A stretch of 64,000 nt of DNA from Lepidodermella squamata (lineage: Eukaryota; Gastrotricha): NCBI GenBank assembly GCA_047495785.1, contig JBLDXI010000013.1, forward strand, positions 2,728,001 through 2,792,000. Reading direction: 5' to 3'. Position 1 is the stretch's first letter. Every line of letters begins with the position of its first letter. This document shows positions 24,428 through 38,009 of the stretch, in pieces. The position numbers were made by a program, and so were the translations under genes. The notes beneath the pieces were generated by a model. It was not told the DNA's origin and ran no database searches. It worked only from the letters and a program-made list of their open reading frames with translations.

Positions 24428-27400
24428 TTATTTCTCTTCGAATCGCTTCTTTTCGAGCACAAACTTGAGGCCCTTGGTCTTCGAATGGAACCGAGCCAGG
24501 TCTTTCCGGGTAACAATACCAATGACATCGTTCATATCGTTGACAACAGTCAAGTGCCGCAGGCCTAGACCGCGGAACAGCTTGAAAATTCGAGGCAGTG
24601 ATACAGTCTGACAAAAATCCACCATAAAATTCAGAAATTACTAAATCCAAGTTTGACTCACATGTAAAACGGTGTATGGCGATGGATTCATATAAGGCCG
24701 CATGTCGATGTACATTTCTTTAATCTCTTCATCAGTCAGTTTGATATCCTGTACAAAATTGAAAAAAAATCATCCAACTGAAAATTAAGACTTCCAGGAA
24801 AAAACTTACATCAACGCTAAGTTCATGTTGGAAAAGCGTTCGGAAATCAGACAGCTTCGGCAGATCTCCAATAGGCTGGCCGCGGTTATTGCAGAAGCAT
24901 TTACGCTTGAGGAGGAAAAGCAATTGCTGACGCAAGATCAAGCCGCGAAGTTGGCCGTAGGTCATAAGCGATGATTTTCGCGTCGCTGGACCTTCAGCTA
25001 CCGGGAACCCGTTGTGCCGCACCTTTTTCAGAGTCGCCAGAACCCGACTAACAGGTTCGATAAGTTGGAAGTTCACAACAGGGTGACTCATGACCTCACT
25101 GAGAAAAACGATTAAATAAATGCAAAACGGTCGGAATTTCGATGATGCAAGAAATTTACGTTGCGTGAATTAAGGTGGAGAAGGGTGGCGGGTCGGGGTG
25201 AAGAAGAGGCACTCCAGATACTTCCAGATCAAGATCGTAGAGTGGCGCGGATAGCAGATCACCGATCCATTTTGTAATCATAAGGCACAACATGAGAGGA
25301 ACACCGAGAGTGATATCGCGCGTGCACTCCATCAACATGACCGTAAGGCCGACAACCATTCGCAATATGCCACCAAGCATACATGCAGCACCAATCAGCG
25401 CGTACTTGCGTATATTTCCTTCCTGTAACAAAAAAAAACATAGCGAATTATTATCAAAAATGATTGGAAAAACTTTGAGTGCACGAGCAAAATTTTAATG
25501 GACGTGACAACAAACGAGACAAGACGCAACATGCATGCGTGTTTGACATTTCAGTAAATATTTTTTAATCTCATTCAGGTTTCAAGAAGCCAAAAAGAAA
25601 ACATTAAAGCTCGATATAAATAATGGACAACACGTGTAATTTTTAACTGAACTTTGTCCACATACAACAACGAAAAATAAACAGTGGATCCAAGTCTCAA
25701 AGCCTACCTTTTCTTGGTTCCAAGGAAGATCCTGATTATCGATTATAATAAAGCGTGTTTAAAACGATGTTTTGTTATAAAAAAAATCAGATCAATTAGT
25801 TTTTTTTCCGGGGCAAAGAGCTCAAATTTTGAAATTCTTGACACTATTTTAATCCCAGAAAATTTTACACCTCAATTTAGACAGGTTAAATCAGAGCTCT
25901 TTACACAGATTCTGAAGCAAAAAAACTGGTCTTAAATAAATTGCAGGTAAGAAGTTAGGTCCACAAAATGGTAAAAATGGTCATAGCTCAAGCCTCAACT
26001 GTGACTCACCGGCTGCGGAAAGACGGTCATGACGCCCATGCCAATCATGCGGCCCCAACCGGCACCAATCAGCAGTCCAGGAATGAGGATGCCACCGGGG
26101 CACAACAAGCCGGTACCCCAGCACGTCATGATGAACCAGAACACCGTGTACACAATCAGCGTGTAGTAGTTGAAGTAGTTGGTCTGCGCGTGCAGCAACT
26201 GCTTCAGGCCGTGCTCGGCCGTGCCAAGCGTGAGGTAGGACATGGACGACACCTGGCCCTCGGGGCAGAACATGCGGAGCGGCTCGCCTTTGAGGTTATC
26301 GCTCGGCGGTTGGCACGACGGGTCGAGGTAGAGCATGAGGAAGTTGGCGACGGCCATGATCGCCGCGATCATGACGGCCTCGAGCACGCGCAGAACGCGG
26401 TTCGGGTTGATGTAACGCCGGCGGAAGACGTTGATTTTCATCGACAGATGAATGTACGCCGCGCCCATCACGCCGCCGAGGCAGCCGATGACGATGAAAA
26501 TGGGTATCTCAATAAGCGCGAACGACACATTGTCGAAGCGGCCGAATACAACGAGGCCAGGGTTGGACAGGTCGTGCGCGTGGCCGTGTTCAGCCGATAA
26601 CAACACGTTGACGAAGAACGAGGCCATCAGCGAGCAGAAGACAACGCGAAGCGTCAGCGTCGAGTCCCAGAAGCTGGCCGTTTCTTCGAGACTGAACAAC
26701 ACACCGCCGATTGGAGCACCAAACCCGGAACCGATACCGGCCGCAGCGCCCGCGGCCGTTATATCCCGCCTCTCTTGATCCGTATGAAGGTAACTGAAAG
26801 ACTATAAAACGACACAAAAATTAGTAAGCTATTAATTTTAAAATTGGAATTGGAATTGGAGTTTGGCAAAAATTTTGAAATTGTAAGATTATAATGACCC
26901 CTTTAAGGTTGATGAACGAATCGATATCAAACCAAAGCTAAAGACTATTTAAAAATGAAAGGGAATTTTTTCAAAAATAATCTAAAATTTCATTTTTATT
27001 CTCACAGGCTTCTCTGATCTCGCTCGCGTCCTACGTACTAGAAATATGGTTCACTCTACTTTCTTCGATCGAAAAAGGCAAAAACCCACGACTAAGAGCC
27101 CAGTAAATAAAAAAAATTCAGAAAAAATCTTCCATAAAAATGTGGATGTAAATTAAAAAAAATGAAAGAGGTCCCTACTGGTAGGAATCCGATGGGACAA
27201 AACTTGACCATGTCTTAAAATATTTTTTGCGATTTACTGGAAAATTCAGAAAATTCAGAAAAATGTCCACTTTAATTCCACGGTTCAATGAATTTAATAA
27301 AAAATTAATCTAAATTTTTAAGCGGAAAAAATTACCTTAATCTCAACATTGCATAAATCATAGCGAAAATATGAGGCACGAGCAGCAACAATGGCACCAA

Positions 27401-30400
27401 TGTGGATTAACGGACCCTCCTTGCCGTTGGGCATACCGCCCGACAGCGTACAGATAGTTCCGATGACTTTGACGATGAGCGCCTTGAACGTCAGCAAGCC
27501 ATGCATTCGGATACCGTTCAAGAAGGCCTTGACCTGGGCGACACCACCGCCGCCGGCTTCCGGCTGTAACACCAACACCAGGGTACACGAAACGAGAACG
27601 AAAGCGCAATTCATGCCAATCCATAACAACAACGGCTGATAAAGACAATTGCCTTCTTCCGTAACACATTTTTTCATGACTAGATGAAAAAAAATCACAA
27701 AAAATAGCCGAAAAATAAATTGACAAAATTGGCTTACATTTTGCCACAAAATCGTGCTTAGCAGTAGAGCAAAACTTGATTCCAACATCAACAGTAAATG
27801 CACACAACGCGATACCGGCCGCCGTGAGAAAGTAAATAAACCAGCGACCAATGAAAGTAAACCAGGCACTCTAAAAAAATTTGCAAAAATTGGGTCAGAG
27901 GAATATTGGGTCATGAACATCTCGCAAATGTTACCCGAGATTTAAGACTTCGCTGTTCAGCTTGGTAGAGCAGATTTTCACACACATCGTAGTCCAAGCT
28001 TTCAAACTTGGAAACAAGACGATGCTTCAGCGATTTAACCGAGAAAGGCTTAGCAGGCGGGCCGTGCGGTTGGCCTTGATTGAAATAACCCTGATGGTGG
28101 CCATACGCAAAGGTTTTTTGATTTTGCTTCTGAACAATCTGTTGAAAACAAACAGAAAAAAATTAATAAAAAAACCGAGGAAAATTGCAGCTATATACAA
28201 AAAATTTAAAGGAATACTTAAATAATAAACGCATACATCTTTAAATAATACACCGAACGCAATTAATGGGAATCAACACGTAATAATTGTTAATTGCTCT
28301 CACTGTTGAGTGATCTTCATCTGAAAGCGCAAAAGAGCGCATCGTTGGGACGCGCCTAAACCGGGCGTCGAGCGTATTCTGGCCCGAATCGTCGGCGTCA
28401 TCGCTCAACGCCGCCGCTGCTGAAGAGATGCCATCTTCGTTGTCGCTCATCTGTTTAATCTGCTCGCTGACCGAGCGGACGAAAGTTGCGATGGCGCCGG
28501 CTGGCCGACGATGACGGCCACCACCGCCTTCATCGCAACTCACCGACGCCTCGTCATCTTCCTCCTCCTCGTCGCCTTCGGGTGTCGTCACAAAAATCTT
28601 CATCTCAATGCCGTTTCTTTTATGGCCGCTCATTTATAGCTCAAGGTGTATTAGAGACACCTCAAATTTGTCGCAGATCGTCGTTCGGCCATCATGTTAT
28701 AGCGACGATTAAGTCTAGCTCATCATTTAATGTCGAAAGTGTTAAATCTGCGATTATCATCTATCATCTATCATCCAAGTAAAATAAATCTGGGTTTAAG
28801 ACGATAGCTATATAAAAGTCTGGGGTGGCGAAGATGGGGATTTCTAAGGACGTACCCTTTTAACGATTTCGTCAGCGTCACAACGCTCAAGAACCGACGC
28901 AGCGCTATGGGCATCGCGAAGCCGCTCGTGATCAACAGCATGCGGATGCAAGTCGATCATCGACAAATGGCTAAGTCCGGCTGAAACGGACAGCCGTCTT
29001 CGAGGCTCCGTGCGCGGCGTATCAGGCAGTTGCAGCTGGTGAAGCTGGTTCAACGCGAAGCCCGCCGCCTCACTCGGCGGTGACCACGGATTCGAATACG
29101 AATCAGGGTCATCGGAAATCGACGCAGCCGAAGACGAGCGCGATAATATAACGCGTATCTCCGGTGGAGGCGGTCGACTTTTCGCAGTCATTTTCAAACA
29201 GGCAAAATAATCAGCACAAGGTGCGACATAGGCGAGTTATCTTATTCTTCTCTATCGAATGCACTCGCGATTTATTGCTGGTGAAGTAGTAATAAAAACA
29301 GCGCGAAATAGCGAGATGAAAACCATACATCGCGCTCGGACAATGCTATCTTTTTAGCGGCTACTACGGCTATTAACGATGATCTGCGCGGGCCCTCACA
29401 CGCCAAGATGAGTCTATATGGGAATTAAATCACAGGGTATATACCTCCGCGTTATCGGGTACATTAGGTAAAAGTTTTGTATGAATAAGAAGGCGCGGAA
29501 GCGGGTGGACCAATATCTCATTTCTTATAACGAGAATGCGAATATTACAACAGCGTTTCTCGTATATCGGCGATATGGAAAATTCGGTCGTAAAAAATTC
29601 GCATGTGCAATGTGTACACCGAGCGCTAGCTACAAGCATAGTGATGCGCTGCGATTCGATACGTGTTTACCCGTCGCCGGTTTTTTTCGCGCAAGCGCGG
29701 AAATGCGCACACACATGTTCGTATTATACGATTTTTTAATATATATTATATGCGAAAAAAAGGGCGGGGAAACTGGAGGATGGATATATTGTTCAAGGCG
29801 GATAATATGGCGTAAAAAAAGCTCTGGTGCAACGCGTTGAAAGATGTTTAGCTCATAAAAATCACGCGCGATTTCGATTTAACGAAGCGCAGCGTTACAG
29901 CATAGAGAAATCACTCGAGTATTAACAAGGCGAGCAAACAGGCAACGGTGAAAATAGCACACGGCACGATTTCGCAGCGATAAAATACGATGATCTGTGT
30001 CTCGCCATCTTACTCTCGCAGACTGTAAATATTTCTATTACTGACGCTATTGGAGTATCTTCCGCTCAAGAGCAATCATAATATGTGGTCCACACATAAA
30101 AAATTGCAATAAAAAATAAAGAATGCAAGGTAACAATTCGAAAGTCCGGAAAAATATCGCGTGAAATACGTTGATTTTAAATTTCAATTTGAATCTAAAA
30201 GCGCCATGGATACGGAGAAATTAATATATTCTTAATTCTCGGTGAAAAGACACCAATAATTGTGCTAAAAAATAGCATTATGACAATATTCACCTCTGCT
30301 TCGCCCTCTTGAGAATACAGCGCCACTCAAAACATACGCGAGAGAAATACGAATAGAGCGTTTCCCAAGAAAAACATGCCGGTGCGTCGCGCTTGAAGTT

Positions 30401-33400
30401 TTTTGGAGACACATTTTTCAAACGCTTAAAAGACGCTGCTTTTTGCTAGGGCCGGCGTTTGTCATTGCTGTGTAACGTGAGATTTGATTTATTGGCACGC
30501 AAGTTGTTTTTTCCAAAAAATTTTGAATAGAAGTGACGCGAGCTGGCCTGCTTGGTAGCGATGTGCGGTCAGTATAGCAAATTTTGAATGTAATTCATGC
30601 CTATCGCATGTAATATGCGGCGAGGGTAAAAAAGTATCACATATTATACACGGCTAGATTTGTCGTATTTATTCAGAGCGTGTGTTTCGGCCGCCGGTGC
30701 GATCGGTTCTTGCGCGTTCTCTAAGTTAATTACTGTATTGACGATGGTTTTTATCATTCTCGTGACGAGAGAATATTATTCGCGCAACGCACATACATTT
30801 ATATATATTCCAACTTGGTACCACTAGTCTCGGTTGCCAGCGCGCGCAAGGTTGAAATAAAATAATAGGGAAAATCAAATTAAAAAAGTCGAGACCAAAA
30901 AAGTATTGACCCTGTTTTGGGTGAACAAGTTTCCATTATAGATTAAGCCTACTCATCGATGCGACAAATGAGCCCCACACACTAGCGATAGATTAAGCTT
31001 CTCACCCTTGGGAATAGTAACCATAAAATACTGCGAATATAGCAATATTGTTTGATATTATTCTTGCCAAATATTGATTTATGAATGAGATTTATTTGCC
31101 GCACTATCTTCATACACGTCCATGAATACGGGAATCGATAAACGGCAAGACAAACAAACTGACTAGCGAAAAAAAGAAACGTACCCTAAAGGGTTGAATC
31201 CGAAATTATAATTCGAATTGTAAAACGTACATGCGCTACTTCTTAAAAAAAATTACGCTTGCTCAACATTTCAACTGGGGACATGAACAACATATATATC
31301 ACATAAACGGGGTCGGTAAACAAATTTCAATGTAGAAAATAAAACGAAGATGCCGAGCGACGAATTGAAGGCTACCAATCTTGAAGATTTCCGAAGTTAC
31401 TGTGACAGATTTACACTGGCAAAATAACACCGATCAACAGAAATACCTCTCCTGGTGCCGTTGCTCGTCTGCTTTGAACCTTCACATCAGGTTATCGGTT
31501 TTTAATAACGGTTTACGAACTTAATAATTAGTGGCTAACTTGCTATATAAGCTATCTGGTAGTGCGTGATTCAGGCTAAAAAATAATCAGGTGAGGAATC
31601 TTACCAAATCTTTCAGCTTTTGGCCCATTTCGAAATCGCCATCTCGCATCAAAGACAAGTGTTTCACGGTCCATGTAAATGTGTCAACGCTAGCCGAATC
31701 TGTCGGACTCAATTCGTCTGGGCGCCAATACGAGTCATCGACATCAACAGATAATGCAGCTTGAAAAATAGTTCATTAATCACAGCAGAATTAAATTAAA
31801 TTAATAAAATACCTGAGTGATCCAAGTTATCAGCATTTGACAGCAGTGAAGCATCCTGTTCGGCATCGATCGCCGGAATCGCATCCCCCTCTTCGACAAT
31901 TCGCGTAGAGGACGGCGGCCGCCGGCGCCGTGCGCTACCTGGTGCCGTATTAATCGGCACTCCGAGATTGCCCGATGGTGTGACATTAGCCGTCGGCTGG
32001 TCAGGATGGCTAACTGGTGTCACCGTGAACTATCGTGAAAAAACATAGTGAAAAATTAAGGCAAATGATAAATTAGGAACAGGGTTAGTGGATCAGTATA
32101 TTTTTTTGGAAAATAGCTAGATTAGTCGGTTTAATCTCCCCGTTACCATTATCTATGTTTATTTATATAGTTTGAGATGTTGATCTAAATGTACGCTGTT
32201 ATATGACCAAGGCGCTGATCTATTTTTACTGGTTCTTACTTTTGGTTTTTCCATTCCACCTTGCTCTTATAAAGCGTGACAAAAACGCCTAAAAACGGTC
32301 GAATTTTTTACTAATAAAGCGAATGATAAAAACGCGGCGTCGCCGGTGTGTTTTCTCCCTCTGTTCTCTCGCTTTGTAAATTGTTTGATGATAATTAAAA
32401 ATGCGCCGCCGGTGAGCGTTAACCGAGCCGCATCCGAAAGCCGGATTTTTCAACCCAGCTTCAGATTTGGCGGTGAGTGGTAAAAGTTGTACCTAGTAGT
32501 TTTTTGGGTAAAATTCAAAAAAGCTTTCGAACCTTTACTCGGCGCCGTTGATGTGAAGACATGTCATCTTTCGACGACCCGAATTCGTTGCATTTTTTTG
32601 CGAGTGAAAATGAAGAAAAGTAAATAGAAGTAGAAACTATGGGGCGCCGCTATTTTTATATAAGTAAATGAGCGGTGTTTTAGCGCTTGATAAAGGACAG
32701 ACAAAGCCTGCACAAGAGACTCTCTACTCATTATATAAAAGATCGGAAAAAGTACATTTTTTGATGTCAAACACACACATAGCAGCGCTCATTCGCCGTG
32801 CGATGACTGCTGCGTAGGTATAGATGAGGCTGAGCAGGTATGTCTACCGCGGATAAATAGAACTATCAGCGTACATCGACTTGACAAACAGACGGCGGAA
32901 TATACTAGGTCCAAAACAGGACCGAGATGGGAAACATTCGTGGCGTTATACGAAGACGCCATTTCCATCTGCGGCTATCAAAAACATATCTAGACCGGCT
33001 CAGTTTCGCCTCGTTGCTCTAACTAGCAAATATCTAGAACATCTCACCCGAGCTAGGCGAGAAGTTGAACGAGGTGGAGTGTGCTGAAAGGAGCAACTTA
33101 TCGCCTACAAGATCACAGGCGAGAAGGGTGAGAGAAGAAACGTATAAAATGACGACAATAGCAGCGGCAATCACAAACAATTTTTTTCATAATTGCACCT
33201 GATTCAACGCTATTGACGTCAAAGTTCAAGCCCAAAATAGAGAAAAAGGCGCTATTTACTAGGAAAACAATACCTGACCAATTTGACCTTAAACAATGCA
33301 GGTTTCTATTTATAACAGATTTAATATATTAAAAACAAATATCCCAAAAAAACCCAGAAGATTTAGCGAACAAGAATGAGGAAATGACATAACGATAGAT

Positions 33401-36400
33401 TTTTCGAATTGTATTAAAAGCGATGGCGAAGACAGAAATATGCAAATCCGTTTATATCGCGAAAAAATCTATTACCACGAGAATACCGAAAGACAGAAAT
33501 AATCATATTGTTATATTATACACGAAAGCGCAGAAAAACGATTTTTCGATTATAGTATCGTACTGGCACCTTCAACGGCGCCAAATATTTGCTCTTTTCC
33601 AGGCTACCTCATCTAACATAAAACCGCAGTATTAAAGTGAAAACCGGGTTTTAAAAAATTGAGATGCAACAAGGTTAAACCCCCATTTAACGTTTCCATT
33701 GGTTTGGAAGGCTTGACATGAACTAAATCTTTGTAATTAATTCTTGTAACATCACGATAACATTAACGACAAACATGAGAGTAGCAAAATGCGCAATCTT
33801 CATTTTTTCTGAAGTCTTAATCCCATTAAGAGTAACGACGCGGTGCTTACGTCTGTGCTTGAATTCAATATAGCTCAACTATTTTTTCTAATTCGTAGCT
33901 ATAGTACTTGGGTTTCGCGTGCATACATTACAGACTCAGGTATATAATGCGGTGGTCATGTTCACGTGTGGCACCGGTGCCGGGAGCTGGCGATACACAT
34001 CGTAGCGCCTTTTTTCACTCTCCAGCTTGCATATGAATTTACTCGAATAGCAACGAGTGTAAAACTGAAGAGGGACGGCCGGTGAGAGGGAGATTTGATC
34101 TAAGAGTGAGCCCGGCAAACTTAGAGCACGGGCGTGATGACATGCTCACGATTCGTGTTCAAAACCGCGAAAAGAGCTCACAATAATTCTGAAAATAAAA
34201 GCGATGCCAAAAGTGGGCGCAGGTATTGCTGTAATCCATAAATCCAACCTTCAAAGAATGGACGGATTAAACAATAATCCCACTCTCAAAAACGAATATT
34301 AGGTAAATTAAACTGAAATAATTCAATAGGTTAATCTCACGCCCATCGCTCAACATGTAAGCAAAAGTCAGAAGGACAATTTTAAGCGTCGAGTTCGATT
34401 TATACATCGATTATTCAAACCTGGGAATGTTGGGGGAAAATCGAAAACATTCCTCATAATTTCTTAATGACCCCATAGTTTTGAAATGCCGCCCTGATCG
34501 ACTTTCACAGCACGGCAAATATTCAGAAAATTCAACACATACTTCAGATTGAATTCTACTTCTAAGCTGGACGTATGGAAATTAAACTAATTTACCCCTT
34601 GTTCAAGGTCCTCGTCACCTCCAACTACAAATATGCTGCGTTTTGTTGCCGGTTTTTCGTGATTATTTTGCTTTTTCGATGAATCAGGCGATCTGAAGGA
34701 TAATCGCTTTTTCTTGACAACTGCGTCACTAATCGTATTTTTCACCAAAGCCGAATCGGCTGCATTGCAGTCGTAAGGAGTAAAACTTAAAAATCGCTTC
34801 GGCGATGGCTGGCAGTGGTTATTATGGGAGAAAGAACGACGGTGATTATGGCGCCGGTTACGGCCCGGCGGCGTTATTGCGTTATGGCGATCCTTTGCTT
34901 CCTCTTTGAATTCATCAGCGATGAGCAATCGATCGGCTTCAGATGACAGAGGGTTGAGAACGTCGTCACTGAACGCCGACCGGATAACAACTACTTCTTC
35001 GTCGTCAACATAAGGAATTCGTTCATCGATGCTGAAACAGCCGAGGCTAGCCGTCATTCGCGGCCCAGCGCTTTCAAACGATGCCGGCGATAGCTCGTGT
35101 AACGACACGTGTGTATCCGACGGTGGAACATCTTTTGCCATAAAACTCAGGTCGAATTGATGACAAAACCACCAATCATCGGGCACATAATTTCGCGTAA
35201 CAAAATATTGTAATTTAGCATCTATGTACTCCGCACTTCAAAAGAGTATATAAGCAGGTTAAAAGCTGGGTGCTTAACATCTGATGACAAACTATAAATA
35301 AAAAAAGCGCCGCATAACAATGCAGAGCAAGTTTTGCGTGATTTCCGCGTAAATATTAGATTGCTATGAATTCTCACGCCAAAAATCGTAAAAAAAAGCT
35401 ACGTAAAACTAGGGGAGCGCAGAATTAGACTATTTATCGCAGGTCTGCAGTTTTTTGGGTCCTCAAATCTAAATGAATTGCACTGATCGTGGAAAGATAA
35501 CAAAGGGATGCGGCATTTTTTTCCCGGCTTAAATTCGAATAATACAGATCAGCGCGAAGTAGGTGTTAAATAATTGTATCTAAGCTGCCTTTCTTCTTGC
35601 ACAATAAAAAAGGTGTTCAGTTCACAATAGTAAAAATGAGCGTCGGTATGAATAGGAAATGCTGCTAGCCGCAGTTATTGGATAAAAAAGCGATATTTTT
35701 AAACACGTGTCAAAAGCTGAGCGCAGCCTGGTGCGGTTGTTGCCGATATAATAGAATAATAATGTCTTTTTAGCGGCATTCTTTTATCAATCTATTAGGC
35801 GCCGGCATGCTGGTTTTGTCATCAATAAATGCAAATAAATTATGGTGTGGGGTGCGCACAAAAAAACGGCCTAAAAAATCAACATTGAAATGAAACATGA
35901 ACGCAATGGCACAGGCTGATATCTTCGATTTTACGTGCCAGCTGCGAGCTGCGAAAAAATGCTGCAGTATGGTCAAGTATGTCCCACCCTCCGTTAACAG
36001 TAAGGTCTTATAAACAATAATATCGAGAAAATGCAATACGCTGGAACTTGCTATAATAAGATAAATGATTACTCTGCAGCAGCTCTTGCGTAAAAAATGA
36101 CAAGTTCGGGAGTGAATGATCTCCTATGGGTATTGAATGCGTGAGTAAAAAATTCCAATTCTCAAACACTCTCATGTCTTTCGTGGTCCCAATGGAATAG
36201 GTGTAGCATAAAAAAATGACTGAAGTTATGGTAAAAAACCGTAAAATTTATAAGTATACTAGGCCGCCATCTCATGTATATATGTAGCAGCATAATGAAT
36301 ATGATGAAATGTACAACACTTTTGCGCGTCGCCGCATATACGGCGCATTTTTTACTCGGTTGGCGACATACGCGCCGCCGATTGATCTGCCTTTTCGCTT

Positions 36401-37038
36401 TACAAATCGCCCCTCGTTTATAGTTTTTTAACTTCGTACAAATTTGTGCGCACCAGAGGCGCAAATATACTTTCGGCTACTAGGGTATGGGGAAAAAAAT
36501 AAGGAATATAATACACGATGCTTTCACGCGCATTCAATATCCGCCGCCCCTTCAAGCGCTCTAAAATTAGTGGCCAACAACCTATCAAAAGCAAAAAATA
36601 AGAAAAAAATGACTTTTGCCGCAAAAATAAAATTAGTGGAGCGCGATGCTTGACTGTCCATGTAAGAGTTGAAATTCTATTACTAGTATTGATTGGCCCC
36701 AGATTAGTTTAACACATCTAAAAACGGAAACTTACGACTTTTTTACGCCGAGCCGCTAGACTAGTACCAGAGACTGCTGCAGCTTTGCTGACGACCGGAT
36801 TCGGCGGTGTTTTTATCGGTGTTTCAATTTGACCGAGCCCATCTTCCGATATTCTTTTAACGGCAAAACGCCTGTAAACCGGCAGAGAAGTGGCTGGTGC
36901 CAATTTTGGGTGAGATGGCTGAGTGACGGGCGAGCTATAACGGTTTCCCGTCCCACTTCGATTGCTGCTAATGCTGGCGTTACTCCGCGTGAATTCGCCA
37001 TTTTTCTCGCCATTAGCCGCCATTAAACGAGTAAGCAC
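24428..37038 (-). CDS. CLCN7: ClC-7-type chloride/proton exchanger (whole locus)
   Basis: ClC-7 exchanges 2 Cl- for 1 H+ in lysosomal membranes. The shared body has eight exons: 28138-27935, 27870-27738, 27679-27336, 26801-26010, 25422-25160, 25098-24810, 24748-24662 and 24607-24428. These encode 763 residues. Identity rests on [14 protein letters not shown] (human ClC-7 YESLDYDNSENQLF), [10 protein letters not shown] with the gating Glu, [14 protein letters not shown] with the proton Glu region, [16 protein letters not shown], and two CBS domains ending [19 protein letters not shown] and VTRKDLARF. The usual GSGIP anion motif is replaced by GGGVA. Four phase-0 first exons lie upstream. The isoform using 36736-37038 is about 988 residues. 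Confidence 0.93.
28304..28633 (-). CDS. CLC alternative first exon 1 (nearest the body)
   Basis: This exon encodes 110 residues from an ATG at 28633 to a GTGAGA donor after DEDHST. It is phase 0 and fits directly onto the body exon starting IVQKQNQ at 28138. The sequence is acidic with a Glu/Asp run and Ser/Ala-rich segments, typical of the disordered cytosolic N-terminus of intracellular CLC exchangers, where sorting signals reside. It would give an isoform of about 873 residues. Confidence 0.7.
28856..29197 (-). CDS. CLC alternative first exon 2
   Basis: The frame from Met at 29197 (or Met at 29191) runs 114 codons to DEIVKR and a GTACGT donor in phase 0. It is Ser/Pro-rich with RRRLSVSAG, a basophilic kinase-like site. 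It can splice to the common exon at 28138, giving an isoform of about 877 residues. The exon could instead be internal to a longer transcript, but its own ATG and equal phase favour an alternative start. Confidence 0.6.
29198..31604 (-). promoter_or_regulatory. CLC intron/promoter region
   Basis: 2.4 kb without a supportable exon lie between the shared 5' exons and the internal first exons. The DNA is AT-rich with scattered CGCG-containing words. If exons 28856-29197 and 28304-28633 have their own promoters, they should be here and just below. Confidence 0.4.
31605..32029 (-). CDS. Two 5' coding exons shared by long CLC isoforms
   Basis: Exons 32029-31813 and 31759-31605 join in phase 1. They encode [12 protein letters not shown] onward, a basic [10 protein letters not shown] stretch, an acidic segment and [19 protein letters not shown], ending KLKDL at a phase-0 GTAAGA donor that can splice to 28138. 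The acceptor at 32029 is also phase 0, so either upstream first exon can join it. The content is disordered-type; no domain was recognised. Confidence 0.6.
32030..34595 (-). promoter_or_regulatory. CLC intron 2, no exon seen
   Basis: About 2.5 kb of intronic DNA with no supportable coding sequence on either strand. Possible regulatory content cannot be judged by eye. Confidence 0.4.
34596..35186 (-). CDS. CLC alternative first exon 3
   Basis: This exon encodes 197 residues from Met at 35186 to EDLEQG at a phase-0 GTAAAT donor. The sequence contains [16 protein letters not shown] and [11 protein letters not shown], basic and Ser-rich, with acidic stretches. It should splice to 32029 and give an isoform of about 1084 residues. 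No domain was recognised; membership in the CLC locus is inferred from phase, strand and order. Confidence 0.5.
35187..36735 (-). promoter_or_regulatory. Region between CLC first exons 3 and 4
   Basis: No supportable exon. A promoter for first exon 3 is expected in its distal (higher-coordinate) neighbourhood. Confidence 0.35.
36736..37038 (-). CDS. CLC alternative first exon 4 (most distal)
   Basis: From Met at 37038 (or MAANGE at 37023) this exon encodes 101 residues ending ARRKKV at a consensus GTAAGT donor in phase 0. It is Ser/Thr/Pro-rich with [11 protein letters not shown], which resembles proline-directed kinase sites. It would splice to 32029. An independent small gene is the alternative, but no in-frame stop precedes the consensus donor. 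Confidence 0.5.
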
Positions 37039-38009
37039 CGCCGATTGTTATTATGACCGGCAGTGGTAAACAGGCAAAAAATCGAAAGTTTGACAGTTTG
37101 CGTGTTTTTTTGGCGTGGATTTGTAGGAAAACAGTGATATGGATAAATTGCTCCAGCGCAGCAGTAGTGATAATGCTTATCTTGCTATTTGTCGCAGCTC
37201 CTTGCTCTTATTTGCACTTTCTGTCAATGGGAACAAGACACCGACCGAACATGTGCTTTTTCGTACGCGACGTGTTTGCTGAACAAAGAACAATATAAAT
37301 TACAGAAAACACGCGAATAAAAAGTGAAACATTCTTGTAGCGTGAACGCGTTGCTAAATAATTGAGCTAATACTATAGTACTATTATTACTCGGCAGCTC
37401 GCGTTCCCACAACTATCAGCAACTTTCGGCCTGGAGCGATAATCATAGTTCCACATTCTTCTCCGACCTGGATTTCTTCGGCAACCGCAACCAGCTGATT
37501 TCTCTTCGCATGAGTAAGAAAAAACCGAAGGAAAATAAATATAATAATATTAAAAAAGGCAATAACATCGTGAGCAGTTATTCGGTGTTTTATTCACCCT
37601 GTTGTTTTTTTTTCTTCCGTTTCTCGCGCGTTCATTCAAGTGCAATCGATCATCATATACACAGACGTTGTGCGCACTTAACGCAACGATTACACATACG
37701 AAAAACTGACAGCGATTGCGCTCAACAAATCCACCTTAAAGCATCGGGCGAACGCGCATGTACAACATTGCAATTAGTCATCACGTGCTCTTTTCTCCAG
37801 AACTAGTGTTGTAATGATATTATAAAAAATAATCGCACTATATATAGCAGATTGACCGGTAAACTTGTATTATTCACGCCAAAAGAAACCAGAGAAAAGA
37901 CGGAAACAAAATTTATCATGATTTATCGCTGACATTTAATCAACTATACACGTTATTGTTCACAAAATTGTTGATGACTCCGAAATGAAGTAGAAAATTC
38001 GACTGTCTA
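37039..38009. promoter_or_regulatory. Upstream region of the CLC locus
   Basis: It separates the most distal CLC start from the 3' end of the next leftward gene. An open frame at 37510-37806 is low-quality and not supported. Confidence 0.4.

Noticed and set aside
25968-26600. 210-residue plus-strand His/Ala/Arg-rich frame
   Set aside because: Antisense shadow of the GC-rich CLC exon 26010-26801, which has clear CLC motifs.
27950-28025. tRNA-like words (AGCTTGGTAGAGCA)
   Set aside because: It resembles a tRNA D-arm but lies antisense to the conserved [14 protein letters not shown] exon of the CLC gene. No T-loop GGTTCGA box or acceptor stem follows.
37510-37806. 98-residue plus-strand frame upstream of the CLC locus
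   Set aside because: Starts in a poly-Lys AT-rich run, no family and no splice partner.
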